Shown here one piece after another: positions 32,639 to 42,872 of a stretch of DNA of 64,000 nt. The DNA comes from Cupriavidus sp. WKF15 (GTDB lineage Bacteria; Pseudomonadota; Gammaproteobacteria; Burkholderiales; Burkholderiaceae). The first letter of the stretch is position 1, and each line of letters starts with the position of its first letter. Position numbers and translations under genes: made by a program. The notes beneath the pieces were generated by a model that was given only the letters and a program-made list of their open reading frames with translations, searched no databases and was not told where the DNA came from. The stretch spans positions 2,170,001 to 2,234,000 of the forward strand of contig NZ_CP119572.1 of assembly GCF_029278605.1 (NCBI RefSeq), given 5' to 3'.

Positions 32639-33483
32639 TTCCCCGAGGCGCCACCGCCGCCAAAGCCACCACCGCCGCCACCAAATCCGCCTCGTCCGGA
32701 CCCGCCACCGAAGCCGCCACGACCGCCAATACCCCGCAAGCCCATGTGGGAGCCAGCAAACATCGTAAAGAAGAGCGCAATAGCGCCAGCCATTACGCCG
32801 ACAGCGATTGCTCCGGAAAGTAGCCATCCGATAATGCCGACAACGCCTCCGGTAGCAACGGCACCTGGGCCTCTGCCAAAGAGGGAGCGCAGCATTCCAC
32901 CCACTACGAGCGTCAGCACCAGTATGACTGGCAGGAATTGCCGCACCGAGTCATCGCCGCGCTCGCCTCTTGATGGCCTCGGTGGGGGCAACGGCTCGCC
33001 GTTGATGACACCGATGATGCGTTCGACGCCAGCCGTGACGCCGCCATAGAAGTCCCCCTGCTTGAAGCGCGGAACGATGTCATCGCTGATGACGCGCTTG
33101 CTCATGGCGTCGGTGAGTACGCCTTCCAGTCCGTAGCCAACCTCGATGCGGACTGTCCGGTCGTCCTTGGCGATGATGAGCAGCGCGCCGTCATCCGTTC
33201 CCTTCCGCCCGAGCTTCCATTGCTCGACCACGCGCATGGAGTACTGCGCAATGTCCTCGGGTTGCGTTGTGGGGACCATCAGTACCCCTATCTGACTTCC
33301 CTTCTCACTCTCGAAAGCTTGCAGTCTTTGTTCGAGGGCAGCCCTTTGTTCGCTTGTCAGCGTGCCGGTCAGGTCGGTCACCCGCGCCGTCAGGGCGGGA
33401 ACGGCAACATCCGCCGCCGCACCCAGAGACACAAAAGCCAGAAAGGCCAGGAACAGGCCTCTTGCAACCGGAAGCCATTTCAC
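32632..33483 (-). CDS. TPM-domain membrane protein (YgcG-like)
   Basis: This 283-residue protein has a signal peptide, a TPM domain (ALTARVTDLTGTLTSEQRAA, IGVLMVPTTQPEDIAQYSMR, DDGALLIIAKDDRTVRIEVG, YGLEGVLTDAMSKRVISDDI), two membrane helices around residues 185-250 and a glycine-rich C-terminal tail (GGRGGFGGGSGRGGFGGGGG). This is the usual YgcG-type layout, with the TPM domain in the periplasm. It overlaps lemA by 4 bases (ATGA) and the next TPM gene by 7. Confidence 0.9.
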   Translation of the reverse strand: MKWLPVARGLFLAFLAFVSLGAAADVAVPALTARVTDLTGTLTSEQRAALEQRLQAFESEKGSQIGVLMVPTTQPEDIAQYSMRVVEQWKLGRKGTDDGALLIIAKDDRTVRIEVGYGLEGVLTDAMSKRVISDDIVPRFKQGDFYGGVTAGVERIIGVINGEPLPPPRPSRGERGDDSVRQFLPVILVLTLVVGGMLRSLFGRGPGAVATGGVVGIIGWLLSGAIAVGVMAGAIALFFTMFAGSHMGLRGIGGRGGFGGGSGRGGFGGGGGGFGGGGASGKW

Positions 33484-34100
33484 TTGGCACTCCCAGGAGC
33501 ACTGGCCGGAGCGGCACCGAATTCAACTTGCGGTGGCTTGGCTATTGCCGTCTCGCTTGCCACCGTGAAGTTGGGCTTCTCCTTGAAGCCAAAAACCATT
33601 GCCGTCAGATTTGAAGGCAACGAACGCACGGTCACGTTGTACGCTTGAACGGACTGGATATACCGGTTTCTCGCGACGGTTATCCGATTCTCGGTACCCT
33701 CGAGTTGGGACTGCAAATCCCTGAAGCCCGCGTCGGCCTTCAGTTGTGGGTAGTTCTCGGAAACTGCCAGAAGCCTGGACAAGGTCCCCGACAACTGCTG
33801 CTGCGCGGCCTGGAATTGGGCGAACGCCTTCGGGTCATTCAGGGTCTCGGGCGTGACCTGGATGGTGCCAACGCGTGCTCGCGCCTCTGTCACCGCTGTC
33901 AGAACCTCACGCTCATGGCTGGCGTAGCCTTTCACGGTGTTCACGAGATTCGGCACCAGGTCGGCCCGGCGTTGGTACTGGTTTACAACCTCCGACCAGC
34001 TTGCCTTGACCTGTTCATCCTGCGACTGAATTGTGTTGTAGCCGCATCCTGTCAGACTTACCAGGAGCATTGCCGCCAGTACCAACCATAGCTTGCGCAC
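33480..34100 (-). CDS. lemA: LemA family lipoprotein
   Basis: A GTG at 34100 after GGGGG gives 206 residues. The N-terminus has a lipobox (LVSLTGCGYN), then the LemA helical bundle: KASWSEVVNQYQRRADLVPN, LVNTVKGYASHEREVLTAVT, EARARVG and LSRLLAVSENYPQLKADAGF, ending in TENRITVARNRYIQSVQAYN. A Pro/Ala-rich tail closes the protein. LemA proteins sit at the membrane and are always beside TPM genes in this kind of operon. Upstream ATG 34145 is possible, but GTG 34100 gives a proper signal peptide. Confidence 0.88.
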   Translation of the reverse strand: MRKLWLVLAAMLLVSLTGCGYNTIQSQDEQVKASWSEVVNQYQRRADLVPNLVNTVKGYASHEREVLTAVTEARARVGTIQVTPETLNDPKAFAQFQAAQQQLSGTLSRLLAVSENYPQLKADAGFRDLQSQLEGTENRITVARNRYIQSVQAYNVTVRSLPSNLTAMVFGFKEKPNFTVASETAIAKPPQVEFGAAPASAPGSAK

Positions 34101-34233
34101 GAGACACCCCCGTTCTTTCGCTGCCGTCGCCTGCAGAGCCAACAATTCGTACCGTACGCGTGCAGGATACAGCTTGCCCTATCAAAAATCGGGTTTCCAT
34201 CACTCATCCTAGGTTGTGTGGCGGGCCGATTGT

Positions 34234-34247
34234 TTGATTTGCCTCAA
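34234..34247 (+). promoter_or_regulatory. FNR-type box in the lemA / AdoMet-synthetase divergent region
   Basis: TTGATTTGCCTCAA matches 9 of 10 FNR bases. It lies 84 bases before the AdoMet-synthetase start and 134 bases before lemA, so it better fits the plus-strand gene. Confidence 0.55.
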
Positions 34248-34330
34248 CAGCGACAAGCAATGGGCGGACCGAGCGTCCGCGCACTTGGCCGGCTACATAA
34301 AATGACTCTATCTGGTGCCTATTGGGGTAG

Positions 34331-35515
34331 GTGATGCCGGCAGCCGAGAGCATTGCGATTTCCGTCTCAACTGCGCCGTCGCGGTGGATGGACCAGACCG
34401 AGATGTGCGAGCACAAAGGCGTCGGGCACCCAGACAGCCTTTGCGACGGCGCCGTCGAGGCTGCAGCCCATGCCCTGTGCCGTGCCTATCTGGACGACTA
34501 TGGGTCAATCCAGCATTTCAATCTCGACAAGGCGCTCCTCATCGGCGGTATGAGTGAGCCGAAATTCGGTGGTGGGCAGCTCTTGCGACCTATGCGCTTG
34601 GTGGTCTCGGGCCCGGTCACCGAATTGCCATCTGCCAAGGCTGAGCAAATCGTTGAGCAGGCCATTCGTGATTATCTCGTGGCCTGCTTAGGCGGGGCCG
34701 GCGACGATATTCGGGTAGAGCCCATACTCCGACCTTCGGCCCCAAACCTCCAGCGCGTCACCGGCACATCCGTCCCACTGTCGAATGATACGTCCTTCGG
34801 CGTGGGGTACGCGCCACTTTCCAGCCTTGAAAGAGCTGTACTCTGGGCTGCGCGGTTACTGCGCGCAAGTGAATTTATGACCTCTTTTCCGGCGGCCGGA
34901 AATGACTTCAAAGTCATGGGTAGTCGACTCGATGGGCATCACCGTCTCACCGTCGCGCTGGCGTTTGTTGACCGCTATATATGCGCGGTCGATGAATACT
35001 TCACTGTGAAGAGCCAGATTGCGTCATACCTTACGGAACGCATCGAACCGGCGGTTGAGGTTGCTATCAATACCCTGGACGACCGCGATGCCAGTGATGA
35101 AAGTGGAATCTACCTGACCGTCACTGGACTGAGCGCGGAGCATGGTGATGACGGCCAGGTGGGTCGCGGAAACCGGGTCAACGGCTTGATTACCCCGTAT
35201 CGGCCAATGTCCTTGGAAGCCGCAGCGGGAAAGAACCCGGCGGCGCATGTTGGCAAGCTCTATAACGTGCTGGCCCACAGATTGGCCGGACTTATTGCGA
35301 CGGACGTTGACGGCGTCAACGAGGTCGTAGTGCGGCTTCTTTCCGGTATTGGCCGGCCAATCAACCAGCCACAACTGGCAGCCATCGATGTTGTAGCGGA
35401 ACAGAGGCTCTCGTCGACTCAGCAACAGGAAATCCGTGAGCTACTCCGGCAGCAGCTGGCCAACCTTCCCACGTTGGTCAAGGAGTTGGCGACAGGGACG
35501 ATTCCGGTGTTCTAA
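34331..35515 (+). CDS. Archaeal-type S-adenosylmethionine synthetase
   Basis: The 394-residue protein matches the archaeal MAT family rather than bacterial MetK. Key blocks are [20 protein letters not shown] near residue 26 (HKGxGHPDxxxDG), [64 protein letters not shown] and [20 protein letters not shown]. It makes AdoMet from Met and ATP. The first two codons are GTG ATG; either could start, after GGGGTAGG. The chromosome should also carry a normal metK, so this would be an extra, possibly low-oxygen-induced, enzyme. It stands alone with an FNR-type box upstream. Confidence 0.85.
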   Translation: MMPAAESIAISVSTAPSRWMDQTEMCEHKGVGHPDSLCDGAVEAAAHALCRAYLDDYGSIQHFNLDKALLIGGMSEPKFGGGQLLRPMRLVVSGPVTELPSAKAEQIVEQAIRDYLVACLGGAGDDIRVEPILRPSAPNLQRVTGTSVPLSNDTSFGVGYAPLSSLERAVLWAARLLRASEFMTSFPAAGNDFKVMGSRLDGHHRLTVALAFVDRYICAVDEYFTVKSQIASYLTERIEPAVEVAINTLDDRDASDESGIYLTVTGLSAEHGDDGQVGRGNRVNGLITPYRPMSLEAAAGKNPAAHVGKLYNVLAHRLAGLIATDVDGVNEVVVRLLSGIGRPINQPQLAAIDVVAEQRLSSTQQQEIRELLRQQLANLPTLVKELATGTIPVF

Positions 35516-35587
35516 GGCCTTCTCGCCTGCCGGCATCCATCCATACACTAAGGCACCATTTTCGAGCATCGCCCTCTTAGAGATTCC

Positions 35588-35601
35588 TTGATTGACATCA
35601 A
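35588..35601 (+). promoter_or_regulatory. Perfect FNR box upstream of the copper-ATPase cassette
   Basis: TTGATTGACATCAA is a 10 of 10 match to TTGAT-N4-ATCAA. It ends 77 bases before the ATG of the double-YHS ATPase. No CueR-type inverted repeat was recognised beside it, so oxygen control is the best-supported input. Confidence 0.75.
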
Positions 35602-35678
35602 TAAGCAAGTTCCCCGAAGGACGAGACTATTGAGGTAAATCCTGCCTTGCAGCCGCCAATCGCCCCCAGGAGGATGGC

Positions 35679-38141
35679 ATGTCGACCAGGTCCGCTACCC
35701 CTACAGTTGGGGAAGAATCCACCATTATGGGTGGGCACGCGCCCCAACCGACAAGTCACCTGGATACTGCTCGCCAGCAATATGTGCGCGACCCTGTTTG
35801 TGGCATGGAAGTTTCTCCCGGGGAAGCGGCCGCCAGCGCGGAAGTCGACCACAAACGCTATTGGTTCTGCTCCAGCCACTGCGAGCAGATATTCCTCGCC
35901 AACCCGGCCCAATATATTCCCCCTCCAACAGACGACCCTGCCCCGGCAGGTGCGAGCGTTCCGTCGCCTGGCATGGCCACCCATGCTCCCGCGACCACCG
36001 GCGGTGCCAAGCAATTCGCCAAGGACCCCATTTGCGGAATGATGGTGGACAAGGCGACGGCCCTGTCCGCCGAGCGTGGCAACCGCAAGTACTACTTCTG
36101 CAGCGAGAGTTGTCTACGGACTTTCGAATCGCCAGAGAGCGAGTTGAAGGCCATGAAGACACGCGTGACGATTGCCCTCACGGGCGTCCTCGCGCTTGCT
36201 GTGCTGCGGGCGGGTGCGTTCCTGGCCCTGGCAGCCGGCGCCACCCTGCTGACGTGGGCACCGATTCCGGCCCTGCCTTGGTTCACGTGGGGCATGTGGC
36301 TGTTCTTGCTGGTCACGCCAGTGCAGTTCATCGGCGGCTGGAGCTTCTACAAGGGCGCGTGGAACGCCATCCGAACCCGCAACATCAACATGGACTTCCT
36401 CATCGCATTGGGAACGTCCGTCGCGTACTTCTACAGCGTGGTGGTGCTGTTCTTTCCAACCTGGTTGCCAGTTAAGGTCGAAGAGCGGGACGTCTATTTT
36501 GAGGTGTCGGCGGTCATTATTGCCTTCGTGCTGCTTGGCAAGTACATGGAGGAAATCATCAAGAAGAAGTCGTCGGCGGCGGTACGACGCTTGCTCGACC
36601 TTCGTCCGGCCGTCGCGCATGTGCTGCGTGATGGGAAGGAAGTGGAAATCCCGGCCGAAAGCATCATGGTGGGCGAGGCCGTTGTCGTGCGCCCGGGCGA
36701 GAAGATTCCCACGGATGGCAAGGTCGTGGAGGGTGAGTCCAGCGTCGACGAGTCAATGTTGACAGGCGAGTCGATGCCCGTTGAGAAGAAGCCGGGTACT
36801 GCCGTCATTGGCGGCACCCTGAACCGCAGCGGCGCCTTTACCTTCCAGGCGACAAAGATTGGCGCCGATACCGCGCTCGCCCAGATTATCAAGATGGTCG
36901 AGGACGCCCAGGCCAGTACCGCGCAGATTCAGCGGCTGGCGGACCAGGTCACCGGCTACTTCGTGCCCGCCGTGGTTTCCGTTGCCGTGTTGGCCCTGGT
37001 GGGTTGGAGCGTCGCGGGACACTTCCCCCACGGACTGCTCGCGTTTGTGGCGGTTCTAATCATCTCTTGCCCGTGTGCCCTCGGTGTCGCAACCCCTGCC
37101 GCCCTCATGGTCGGCGTCGGCAAGGGCGCGGATAACGGCATTCTGATTCGCGGCGGTGAAGTGCTGGAGCGTGCTGAGAAGCTCACGGCGGTCGTGTTTG
37201 ACAAGACGGGAACGATTACGCGGGGAGAGCCTACTGTCACCGATGTCATCTCGTTCTCGAATCACGAGGAATCAACCCTGTTGACCCTTGCGGCGGCCGT
37301 CGAAAGTGGCTCTGAGCATCCTCTGGGCGAAGCCATCGTACGCGCCGCGCAACATCGCGGCCTCGCCATTCCCAAGGCTGCCAGCATCAGTGCCTTGTCA
37401 GGCATGGGCATTCAGGGGCAGGTCGACGGGCAAAAGACTTGGCTCGGGAATCGGCGTCTGTTTGGACGTCAGGGAATCCCGACCGGTGACGCTGAGTCGG
37501 TGCTGCAAAGGCTCGAGGCCGACGGAAAGACCGCCATGCTGGTAGGCGCTGGTAATACGCTGCTTGGCGTGGTCGCAGTGGCCGACACGGTGAAGCCAGA
37601 AGCCGAAGAGGCTGTCGCCGCCTTGAGGGCACGCAACATCAAAGTGGTGCTGTTAAGCGGAGACAACCGTCGGACGGCGGAGGCCATCGGCCGGCAGGTC
37701 GGCATCGACCGCGTGATTGCCGAAGTCATGCCGGAAGACAAGGTCGAAACCATTCAGGCCTTGCAGAAGCAGAGCGAAGTCGTGGCGATGGTGGGTGACG
37801 GCGTGAACGACGCGCCCGCCCTTGCAGCAGCCGACATCGGTATTGCCATCGGCTCTGGGTCGGACGTCGCCAAGGAAACAGGAAGCATCATCCTCATTCG
37901 CGACGATGTTCGTGATGTGGTCGCGTCTATCGAGCTCTCGCGCGCCACGATGCGCAAAATCAAGCAGAACCTCTTCTGGGCATTCGTCTACAACACCATT
38001 GGCATCCCGGTCGCCGCCTTCGGACTATTGAACCCTATCTTTGCAGCGGCGGCTATGGCGCTGTCCTCATTGAGCGTCGTAGCCAACTCCGCGCTGCTTA
38101 AGCGTGTGCGGCTTGGCCAGTCCAGTACGGAGGCGACATGA
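35679..38141 (+). CDS. Double-YHS P1B-type ATPase (Cu(I)/Ag(I) exporter type)
   Basis: ATG 35679 follows AGGAGG and gives 820 residues. Two N-terminal YHS domains replace the usual HMA domains: [20 protein letters not shown] with [10 protein letters not shown] at 34-80, and [20 protein letters not shown] with [10 protein letters not shown] at 111-150. Then come eight membrane helices with CPC at 464-466 ([12 protein letters not shown]), actuator [16 protein letters not shown], the SEHPLGEAI signature and [13 protein letters not shown] plus the C-terminal YN and MALSS elements suggest Cu(I)/Ag(I). It heads a six-gene cassette preceded by a perfect FNR box. Confidence 0.93.
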   Translation: MSTRSATPTVGEESTIMGGHAPQPTSHLDTARQQYVRDPVCGMEVSPGEAAASAEVDHKRYWFCSSHCEQIFLANPAQYIPPPTDDPAPAGASVPSPGMATHAPATTGGAKQFAKDPICGMMVDKATALSAERGNRKYYFCSESCLRTFESPESELKAMKTRVTIALTGVLALAVLRAGAFLALAAGATLLTWAPIPALPWFTWGMWLFLLVTPVQFIGGWSFYKGAWNAIRTRNINMDFLIALGTSVAYFYSVVVLFFPTWLPVKVEERDVYFEVSAVIIAFVLLGKYMEEIIKKKSSAAVRRLLDLRPAVAHVLRDGKEVEIPAESIMVGEAVVVRPGEKIPTDGKVVEGESSVDESMLTGESMPVEKKPGTAVIGGTLNRSGAFTFQATKIGADTALAQIIKMVEDAQASTAQIQRLADQVTGYFVPAVVSVAVLALVGWSVAGHFPHGLLAFVAVLIISCPCALGVATPAALMVGVGKGADNGILIRGGEVLERAEKLTAVVFDKTGTITRGEPTVTDVISFSNHEESTLLTLAAAVESGSEHPLGEAIVRAAQHRGLAIPKAASISALSGMGIQGQVDGQKTWLGNRRLFGRQGIPTGDAESVLQRLEADGKTAMLVGAGNTLLGVVAVADTVKPEAEEAVAALRARNIKVVLLSGDNRRTAEAIGRQVGIDRVIAEVMPEDKVETIQALQKQSEVVAMVGDGVNDAPALAAADIGIAIGSGSDVAKETGSIILIRDDVRDVVASIELSRATMRKIKQNLFWAFVYNTIGIPVAAFGLLNPIFAAAAMALSSLSVVANSALLKRVRLGQSSTEAT

Positions 38142-38359
38142 AACATACCGTCGCATGGATTTGCGCGGCACTGGCGACGTTGCTTGCTGTCGCCGTCGTG
38201 TACTGGTTTGGTGTATCGCCACTCACGCTATTGGTCGCCGTCTTTCTGCTGTCCTGCCCACTCGTCGTAGTTTGGGTTAGCTGGCGGCTTTCGCGTCAGT
38301 GCGAGCGCGACATTCAACAGGCCGTGGAACGCGAGCGCAAGGCCAGAGGCAATCCTTGA
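38138..38359 (+). CDS. Small two-helix membrane protein
   Basis: The 73-residue protein overlaps the ATPase stop by 4 bases (ATGA), a sign of coupled translation. It has two hydrophobic helices ([20 protein letters not shown] and [20 protein letters not shown]) and a charged C-terminal helix ([19 protein letters not shown]). No family recognised. Its place in the cassette suggests a helper or stabiliser of the ATPase. Confidence 0.7.
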   Translation: MKHTVAWICAALATLLAVAVVYWFGVSPLTLLVAVFLLSCPLVVVWVSWRLSRQCERDIQQAVERERKARGNP

Positions 38360-38374
38360 CGAGGAAGACTTCAC

Positions 38375-38689
38375 ATGAACTGGCTCTCACAAAATCTGAC
38401 GTGGCTCCTGCTTAGCGGAATGGGTCTCGGAGCCCTGATGGCGTGGCGACGCTTCACGAGCCGTCGAACCAATCAAGACGGCGGGCAACGCTACACAACC
38501 CAGGAGTACGGCTCCACTGCCCGCGACCCCGTCACTGTCACTGTCAACACGGTCAATACCGCGCACGCCATCACTTCAAACTTTGAGGGGCATACCTTCT
38601 TCTTTGAATCCGAAGCTTCCCGCACGGTCTTTCAGCAAGACCCGGAAAGATATGTGCACCGACATCATCGCAACCACGGTTGCTGCTGA
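38375..38689 (+). CDS. Membrane-anchored degenerate YHS protein with His/Cys tail
   Basis: The 104-residue protein has one N-terminal membrane helix (LTWLLLSGMGLGALMAWRRF). The rest aligns with a YHS domain: DPVTVTVNTVNTAHAITSNF against the usual DPVCGM.VD...A, then EGHTFFFESEASRTVFQQDP and ERYV. The metal-binding cysteines of YHS are gone (V-T-V-T for V-C-G-M, S-E-A-S for S-x-x-C). The end HRHHRNHGCC supplies new His/Cys ligands. It may pass metal to the ATPase; this is inference from place and residues. Confidence 0.75.
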   Translation: MNWLSQNLTWLLLSGMGLGALMAWRRFTSRRTNQDGGQRYTTQEYGSTARDPVTVTVNTVNTAHAITSNFEGHTFFFESEASRTVFQQDPERYVHRHHRNHGCC

Positions 38690-38725
38690 GCAACATCCCG
38701 TTTCTTCCCCTGGTTGGAGGCAGGT

Positions 38726-38986
38726 ATGAGTCACGACCATAGCAGTCACGAGCACCCAGACGATACGGAGGGAAAGATTTCCCGCTCCAAGCTGGTCACG
38801 ATTGGCTTTCTTTTGGTGATTGGCTACTTCCTCTGGACGGAGCACCAGGCTCACGTCATTCAGTTCCTGCCGTTCCTGCTTCTGGCGGCTTGCCCGTTGA
38901 TGCATCTCTTCATGCATCACGGCCATGGACACGGTCACGGGCAGCGCGACGAGCCGAAGGACATGGGCAACACGGGAGAGCGATGA
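38726..38986 (+). CDS. DUF2933 family small membrane protein
   Basis: From ATG 38726 (GGAGG ribosome site) it has 86 residues: a His/Asp-rich start ([16 protein letters not shown]), two membrane helices ([20 protein letters not shown] and [20 protein letters not shown]) and [10 protein letters not shown]. The [18 protein letters not shown] end is the DUF2933 mark. Such proteins stand in copper, silver and mercury clusters. Function unknown, perhaps metal binding at the membrane. Its stop overlaps the next start. Confidence 0.85.
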   Translation: MSHDHSSHEHPDDTEGKISRSKLVTIGFLLVIGYFLWTEHQAHVIQFLPFLLLAACPLMHLFMHHGHGHGHGQRDEPKDMGNTGER

Positions 38987-39651
38987 TGGAACACAACGCA
39001 CAAAACGGCTACGGCCTTTGGTCGCTGGTGATTATTAACTCGGCGGTCTTCCTCATCTTTGCCTTCAGCTTTACCAAGCCGAAGACCGCTCGGGACTGGC
39101 GCTCCTTTGGAGCCTTCTCGGCGTTCATCGTGGCGCTCTTCACCGAGATGTATGGGATTCCCCTGACCATCTATCTCCTGTTGCCATGGCTGTCGGCGAA
39201 GTTTCCCGGTATCGACTTCCTGTCCCATGATGCCGGCCATCTTCCGGAGATGATTTTCGGCTGGCGGGGCAATCCCCACCTGGGCCCCTTCCACATCGCC
39301 AGCGACATCCTGATTTTTGGCGGATTCCTCATGCTATCTGCGGCGTGGCGAGTCTTGTACAAGGCTCAGCAAGAACACACCTTGGCCACCACCGGGCTCT
39401 ACGCCCGTATGCGGCATCCGCAATATGTGGCGTTCATCCTGATTATGTTGGGATTCCTGCTGCAATGGCCCACGATACTCACATTCGCGATGTTCCCCAT
39501 CCTGGTCTGGATGTACGTTCGCCTTGCCAAGGCAGAGGAGCAGGACGCACTGGCGGAATTTGGACAGGAATATGAGGCATACCGGCAAAGAACCCCCGGT
39601 TTCATCCCGCACTTCGGCGGTGGGGATATGCCTCAGACCAAGCCTCACTGA
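38983..39651 (+). CDS. Isoprenylcysteine-carboxyl-methyltransferase-like membrane protein
   Basis: The 222-residue protein starts [20 protein letters not shown] (ATG 38983 or 38986, after GGGAG) and has five or six membrane helices. The C-terminal part carries the ICMT/phospholipid-methyltransferase signature: [20 protein letters not shown] near residue 140 and the [20 protein letters not shown] block near 185, the AdoMet-binding region. The substrate in bacteria is unknown. It is a standard member of this copper-type cassette. An AdoMet synthetase gene lies 3.5 kb upstream. Confidence 0.85.
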   Translation: MMEHNAQNGYGLWSLVIINSAVFLIFAFSFTKPKTARDWRSFGAFSAFIVALFTEMYGIPLTIYLLLPWLSAKFPGIDFLSHDAGHLPEMIFGWRGNPHLGPFHIASDILIFGGFLMLSAAWRVLYKAQQEHTLATTGLYARMRHPQYVAFILIMLGFLLQWPTILTFAMFPILVWMYVRLAKAEEQDALAEFGQEYEAYRQRTPGFIPHFGGGDMPQTKPH

Positions 39652-39687
39652 GGCTAGGCGGGAACCCCGTTGCAATTGGAGGCTGCC

Positions 39688-39954
39688 ATGAATCCCTTCA
39701 AAACTGGTGTGACGTTGTCAGCCACGGTCGTGCTCTTCTACGCTTTGTGCACGCTCGTCTGGATGGCACTCCCCGAGCCCTTCATGAACTTCATGAACGC
39801 GCTCTTTCACGGGCTTGATTTCCGACGCCTTCAGACTGGCGAACCGGTGTCCTGGTGGTCCGTCATCTACCCGGCCATTGTGTTTGCAGTCTGGTTCTTT
39901 GCTGCCGGCAGCTTCTTTGCCTGGCTCTTTAACACCCTAAGGAGTGACCGCTGA
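39688..39954 (+). CDS. DUF5676-like small membrane protein
   Basis: ATG 39688 after GGAGG gives 88 residues with two membrane helices (VTLSATVVLFYALCTLVWMA, WWSVIYPAIVFAVWFFAAGS) joined by FMNFMNALFHGLDFRRLQTG. This corresponds to the DUF5676 type of metal-island membrane proteins. It is the last gene of the copper-type cassette. Confidence 0.75.
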   Translation: MNPFKTGVTLSATVVLFYALCTLVWMALPEPFMNFMNALFHGLDFRRLQTGEPVSWWSVIYPAIVFAVWFFAAGSFFAWLFNTLRSDR

Positions 39955-40108
39955 CCCCGACCGATGGCATTGACGGTTATGGAGCTCCCACCATGGACTG
40001 AACTTTGGTGTAACGCTGGCTCGTTGTTGAGGCCGGATGGGCTCGGTGGTCGTGCAGACAGCACTGGCCGCCGAGCTTTTTGATTGACCACAGGATGGAA
40101 AGGCCCCC

Positions 40109-42046
40109 ATGGAACCGCGTCAACAATTTTCCCTTTGGTACATACTCGCGGCGGTCACAGCGATGCTCGTCCTTCAGAGCTTCTTTACTCCTTCTCACGT
40201 CGAGACGCTACCGTACAGTGATTTCAAGGTCTTATTGAAGGCTGGCAAGGTCAGGAATGTCACACTCGGGGAAGGAGCCATCACCGGAACGCTGAACACC
40301 GATAGCATCGAAAATCTGCTTCCCAAACAACAGGCCGATGAGATGCTGCAGCAGGGAAAGGGAGACCACGCATTCTCGACCGTTCGCGTCAACGACCCTA
40401 ATCTGGTTCAAGACCTCGAAGCGGCCAAGGTGCGCTTCGTCGGGCAGGCCGACAACAAATGGATTGGCGCTCTGCTGTCATGGATTGTCCCTGCACTACT
40501 GTTCTTTGTCATCTGGAGCTTCCTCATTAAACGAGTGGGAGCTGGCGCCGGCGGCATGATGGAAATTGGCAAGAGTAAGGCCAAGGTCTATATGCAGAAG
40601 GAGACCGGCGTGACCTTTGCCGACGTTGCCGGTATCGACGAAGCGAAGGAAGAGCTCGCGGAAATAGTCAACTTCCTGAAGGACCCCCTGCGCTACCGGC
40701 GCCTCGGCGGCAAGATTCCCAAGGGGGTATTGCTGCTAGGTGCACCGGGAACTGGCAAGACGCTCCTGGCAAAGGCAGTCGCGGGGGAAGCCGGCGTTCC
40801 ATTTTTTAGCATGAGCGGCTCGGAGTTCGTGGAGATGTTTGTCGGCGTAGGTGCAGCGCGCGTTCGCGACCTCTTCAACCAGGCCGAGACCAAGGCGCCC
40901 TGCATCATCTTCATTGACGAACTCGACGCGCTGGGCAAAACCCGTGCCTTCGGTGCAGTTACCGGCAACGACGAGCGCGAACAGACTCTGAACCAGTTGT
41001 TGGTTGAGATGGACGGCTTTGATACCAACAAAGGCGTCATCATCATGGCCGCGACCAACCGGCCGGAAATACTGGACCCAGCACTCTTGCGCCCCGGGCG
41101 GTTTGACCGTCATGTTGCGCTGGACCGGCCAGACCTGAAGGGCCGCGAGCAGATTCTCAAGGTACACGTCAAGAACGTCGTCCTTGCGCCCACTGTCGAC
41201 CTGACAAAACTGGCAGCCCGCACGCCCGGTTTCGCTGGTGCCGACCTGGCCAATCTCGTCAACGAAGCTGCGCTTCTTGCCGCTCGCAAGGGCAAAGACG
41301 CGGTGGACATGACTGATTTCGATGAGGCGCTTGACCGCATCGTAGGCGGACTCGAGAAGAAGAATCGCCTAATGAATCCGCAGGAAAAGGAAACCATTGC
41401 CTACCACGAGGCTGGTCACGCTATCGTGGCGGAATTGCGCCCTCGGACTGACCGGGTCTCCAAGGTGTCGATTATCCCGCGAGGCGTCGCCGCCCTGGGC
41501 TACACGCAGCAGACCCCCACAGAAGACCGCTATCTCCTGAAGCAGAGCGAACTGTATGACCGGCTAGACGTCCTGCTGGGTGGGCGCATTGCCGAGCAGA
41601 TTGTCTACGGAGACGTTTCAACTGGAGCACAGAACGACCTTCAACGTGCCACCGACATGGCTCGGCAGATGATTACGCGGTTCGGCATGAGCGAGCAGCT
41701 TGGGCTTGCCACTTATGAGGATATGCGGAATCCGCTCTTCAACGAAGCGGGCATGATGCCCCGTGACCTGAAGGAGTACAGCGAGAGCACTGCACAAATC
41801 ATTGATGCAGAGGTCCGCAAGATTCTGGGTGACGCGAGCCTGCGGGTGAAGCAGACGCTGCTGGCGAATCGGCACAAGCTTGACGCACTGGCAAAGCTTC
41901 TCCTCGAACAGGAGGTGGTAGACCGACCTGCCCTGGACCTGCTGCTCTCCGAAAAAGTCACCACGCTAACACCCGGGAAGCCCCACCCAGCCACGCCCGC
42001 TGCGCCAGATGTACGGAAGGGAAATCATGAAAATGAAGGCAAGTAG
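40109..42046 (+). CDS. ftsH: Accessory FtsH-type membrane AAA+ metalloprotease
   Basis: The 645-residue protein has two N-terminal membrane helices (at 8-26 and about 126-142) around a periplasmic domain, then the AAA module: Walker A GAPGTGKT near 209, Walker [11 protein letters not shown] near 270, the second-homology region [20 protein letters not shown], and zinc motif HEAGHA near 434. Full length and all catalytic residues are present. It is an island copy, because the chromosome needs its own ftsH elsewhere. Similar extra ftsH genes occur in protein-quality-control islands that raise heat tolerance. Its 3' end overlaps ppk2. Confidence 0.93.
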   Translation: MEPRQQFSLWYILAAVTAMLVLQSFFTPSHVETLPYSDFKVLLKAGKVRNVTLGEGAITGTLNTDSIENLLPKQQADEMLQQGKGDHAFSTVRVNDPNLVQDLEAAKVRFVGQADNKWIGALLSWIVPALLFFVIWSFLIKRVGAGAGGMMEIGKSKAKVYMQKETGVTFADVAGIDEAKEELAEIVNFLKDPLRYRRLGGKIPKGVLLLGAPGTGKTLLAKAVAGEAGVPFFSMSGSEFVEMFVGVGAARVRDLFNQAETKAPCIIFIDELDALGKTRAFGAVTGNDEREQTLNQLLVEMDGFDTNKGVIIMAATNRPEILDPALLRPGRFDRHVALDRPDLKGREQILKVHVKNVVLAPTVDLTKLAARTPGFAGADLANLVNEAALLAARKGKDAVDMTDFDEALDRIVGGLEKKNRLMNPQEKETIAYHEAGHAIVAELRPRTDRVSKVSIIPRGVAALGYTQQTPTEDRYLLKQSELYDRLDVLLGGRIAEQIVYGDVSTGAQNDLQRATDMARQMITRFGMSEQLGLATYEDMRNPLFNEAGMMPRDLKEYSESTAQIIDAEVRKILGDASLRVKQTLLANRHKLDALAKLLLEQEVVDRPALDLLLSEKVTTLTPGKPHPATPAAPDVRKGNHENEGK

Positions 42047-42830
42047 CCACAGCGCCACATCCGAGGTAAGCGCGATTTCCCACGAGAACTACGAGGGGAA
42101 CCTCCACCTGCTGCAAATTGAACTGGTCAAGCTGCAGAAACACTTCATCTGCTGCAATGACCGGATTCTGGTGATTTTTGAAGGCAGGGATGCTGCCGGG
42201 AAGGATGGCACCATCAAACGCATTATCGAACATCTCAGCCCTCGTGAAACCCGCGTGGTCGCGCTGGGAAAGCCTTCCGACCGCGACCGGGGCTCCTGGT
42301 ACTTCCAGCGCTATACCGCCGAACTCCCAGCCGCTGGCGAGTTCACGCTCTTCAATCGCAGCTGGTACAACCGAGCGGGCGTGGAACACGTGATGGGCTT
42401 CTGCACTGATGACGAGCACGAGGAGTTCATGGCAAGCGTTCCGGAGTTCGAAGGGATGCTCGTGCGCTCCGGGATTCGTCTTATCAAGTACTACCTGGAC
42501 ATCAGTAAAGCCGAACAGAAGAAGCGCATCGAAGAGCGCCGTCGAGACCCGCTAAAGCAATGGAAAGTCAGCCCCATCGACGAGCAAGCAGTATCGCTCT
42601 GGAAGAAGTACAGCAAGGCGCGCAACGAGATGTTTGCTCGGACCAGCGACATCGTGCCATGGAACGTCGTGCGCGCCGACGACAAACGTGTCGCGCGCCT
42701 CAGTGTCATCAAGGATTTGCTGACCCGTCTGCACTATGCGAACAAAGATAAAGAGCTGATACGTCCCAATCTCGAAGTGGTGTTCCCCTATGCAGAGGAA
42801 CATCTGGTGAGCGGTGCGATTGCGAAGTGA
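42027..42830 (+). CDS. ppk2: Polyphosphate kinase 2 (island copy)
   Basis: From ATG 42027 (GGAAGGG ribosome site; ATG 42009 is an alternative) the protein has 267 residues with PPK2 marks: Walker A VIFEGRDAAGKDGTIKRIIE near 50, GKPSDRDRGSWYFQRYTAEL, Walker B FNRSWYNRAGVEHVMGFC near 110, and DPLKQWKVSPIDEQAVSLWK. PPK2 enzymes move phosphate between polyphosphate and nucleoside diphosphates or monophosphates. It overlaps ftsH by 20 bases. It resembles the core ppk2 at 60824-61918 but lacks that protein's N-terminal extension. It may refill ATP or GTP when respiration stops. Confidence 0.92.
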   Translation: MKMKASSHSATSEVSAISHENYEGNLHLLQIELVKLQKHFICCNDRILVIFEGRDAAGKDGTIKRIIEHLSPRETRVVALGKPSDRDRGSWYFQRYTAELPAAGEFTLFNRSWYNRAGVEHVMGFCTDDEHEEFMASVPEFEGMLVRSGIRLIKYYLDISKAEQKKRIEERRRDPLKQWKVSPIDEQAVSLWKKYSKARNEMFARTSDIVPWNVVRADDKRVARLSVIKDLLTRLHYANKDKELIRPNLEVVFPYAEEHLVSGAIAK

Positions 42831-42872
42831 CTGTTGCTCGTTGCGAACCCACGTACAGCAAGGATGGATAAG

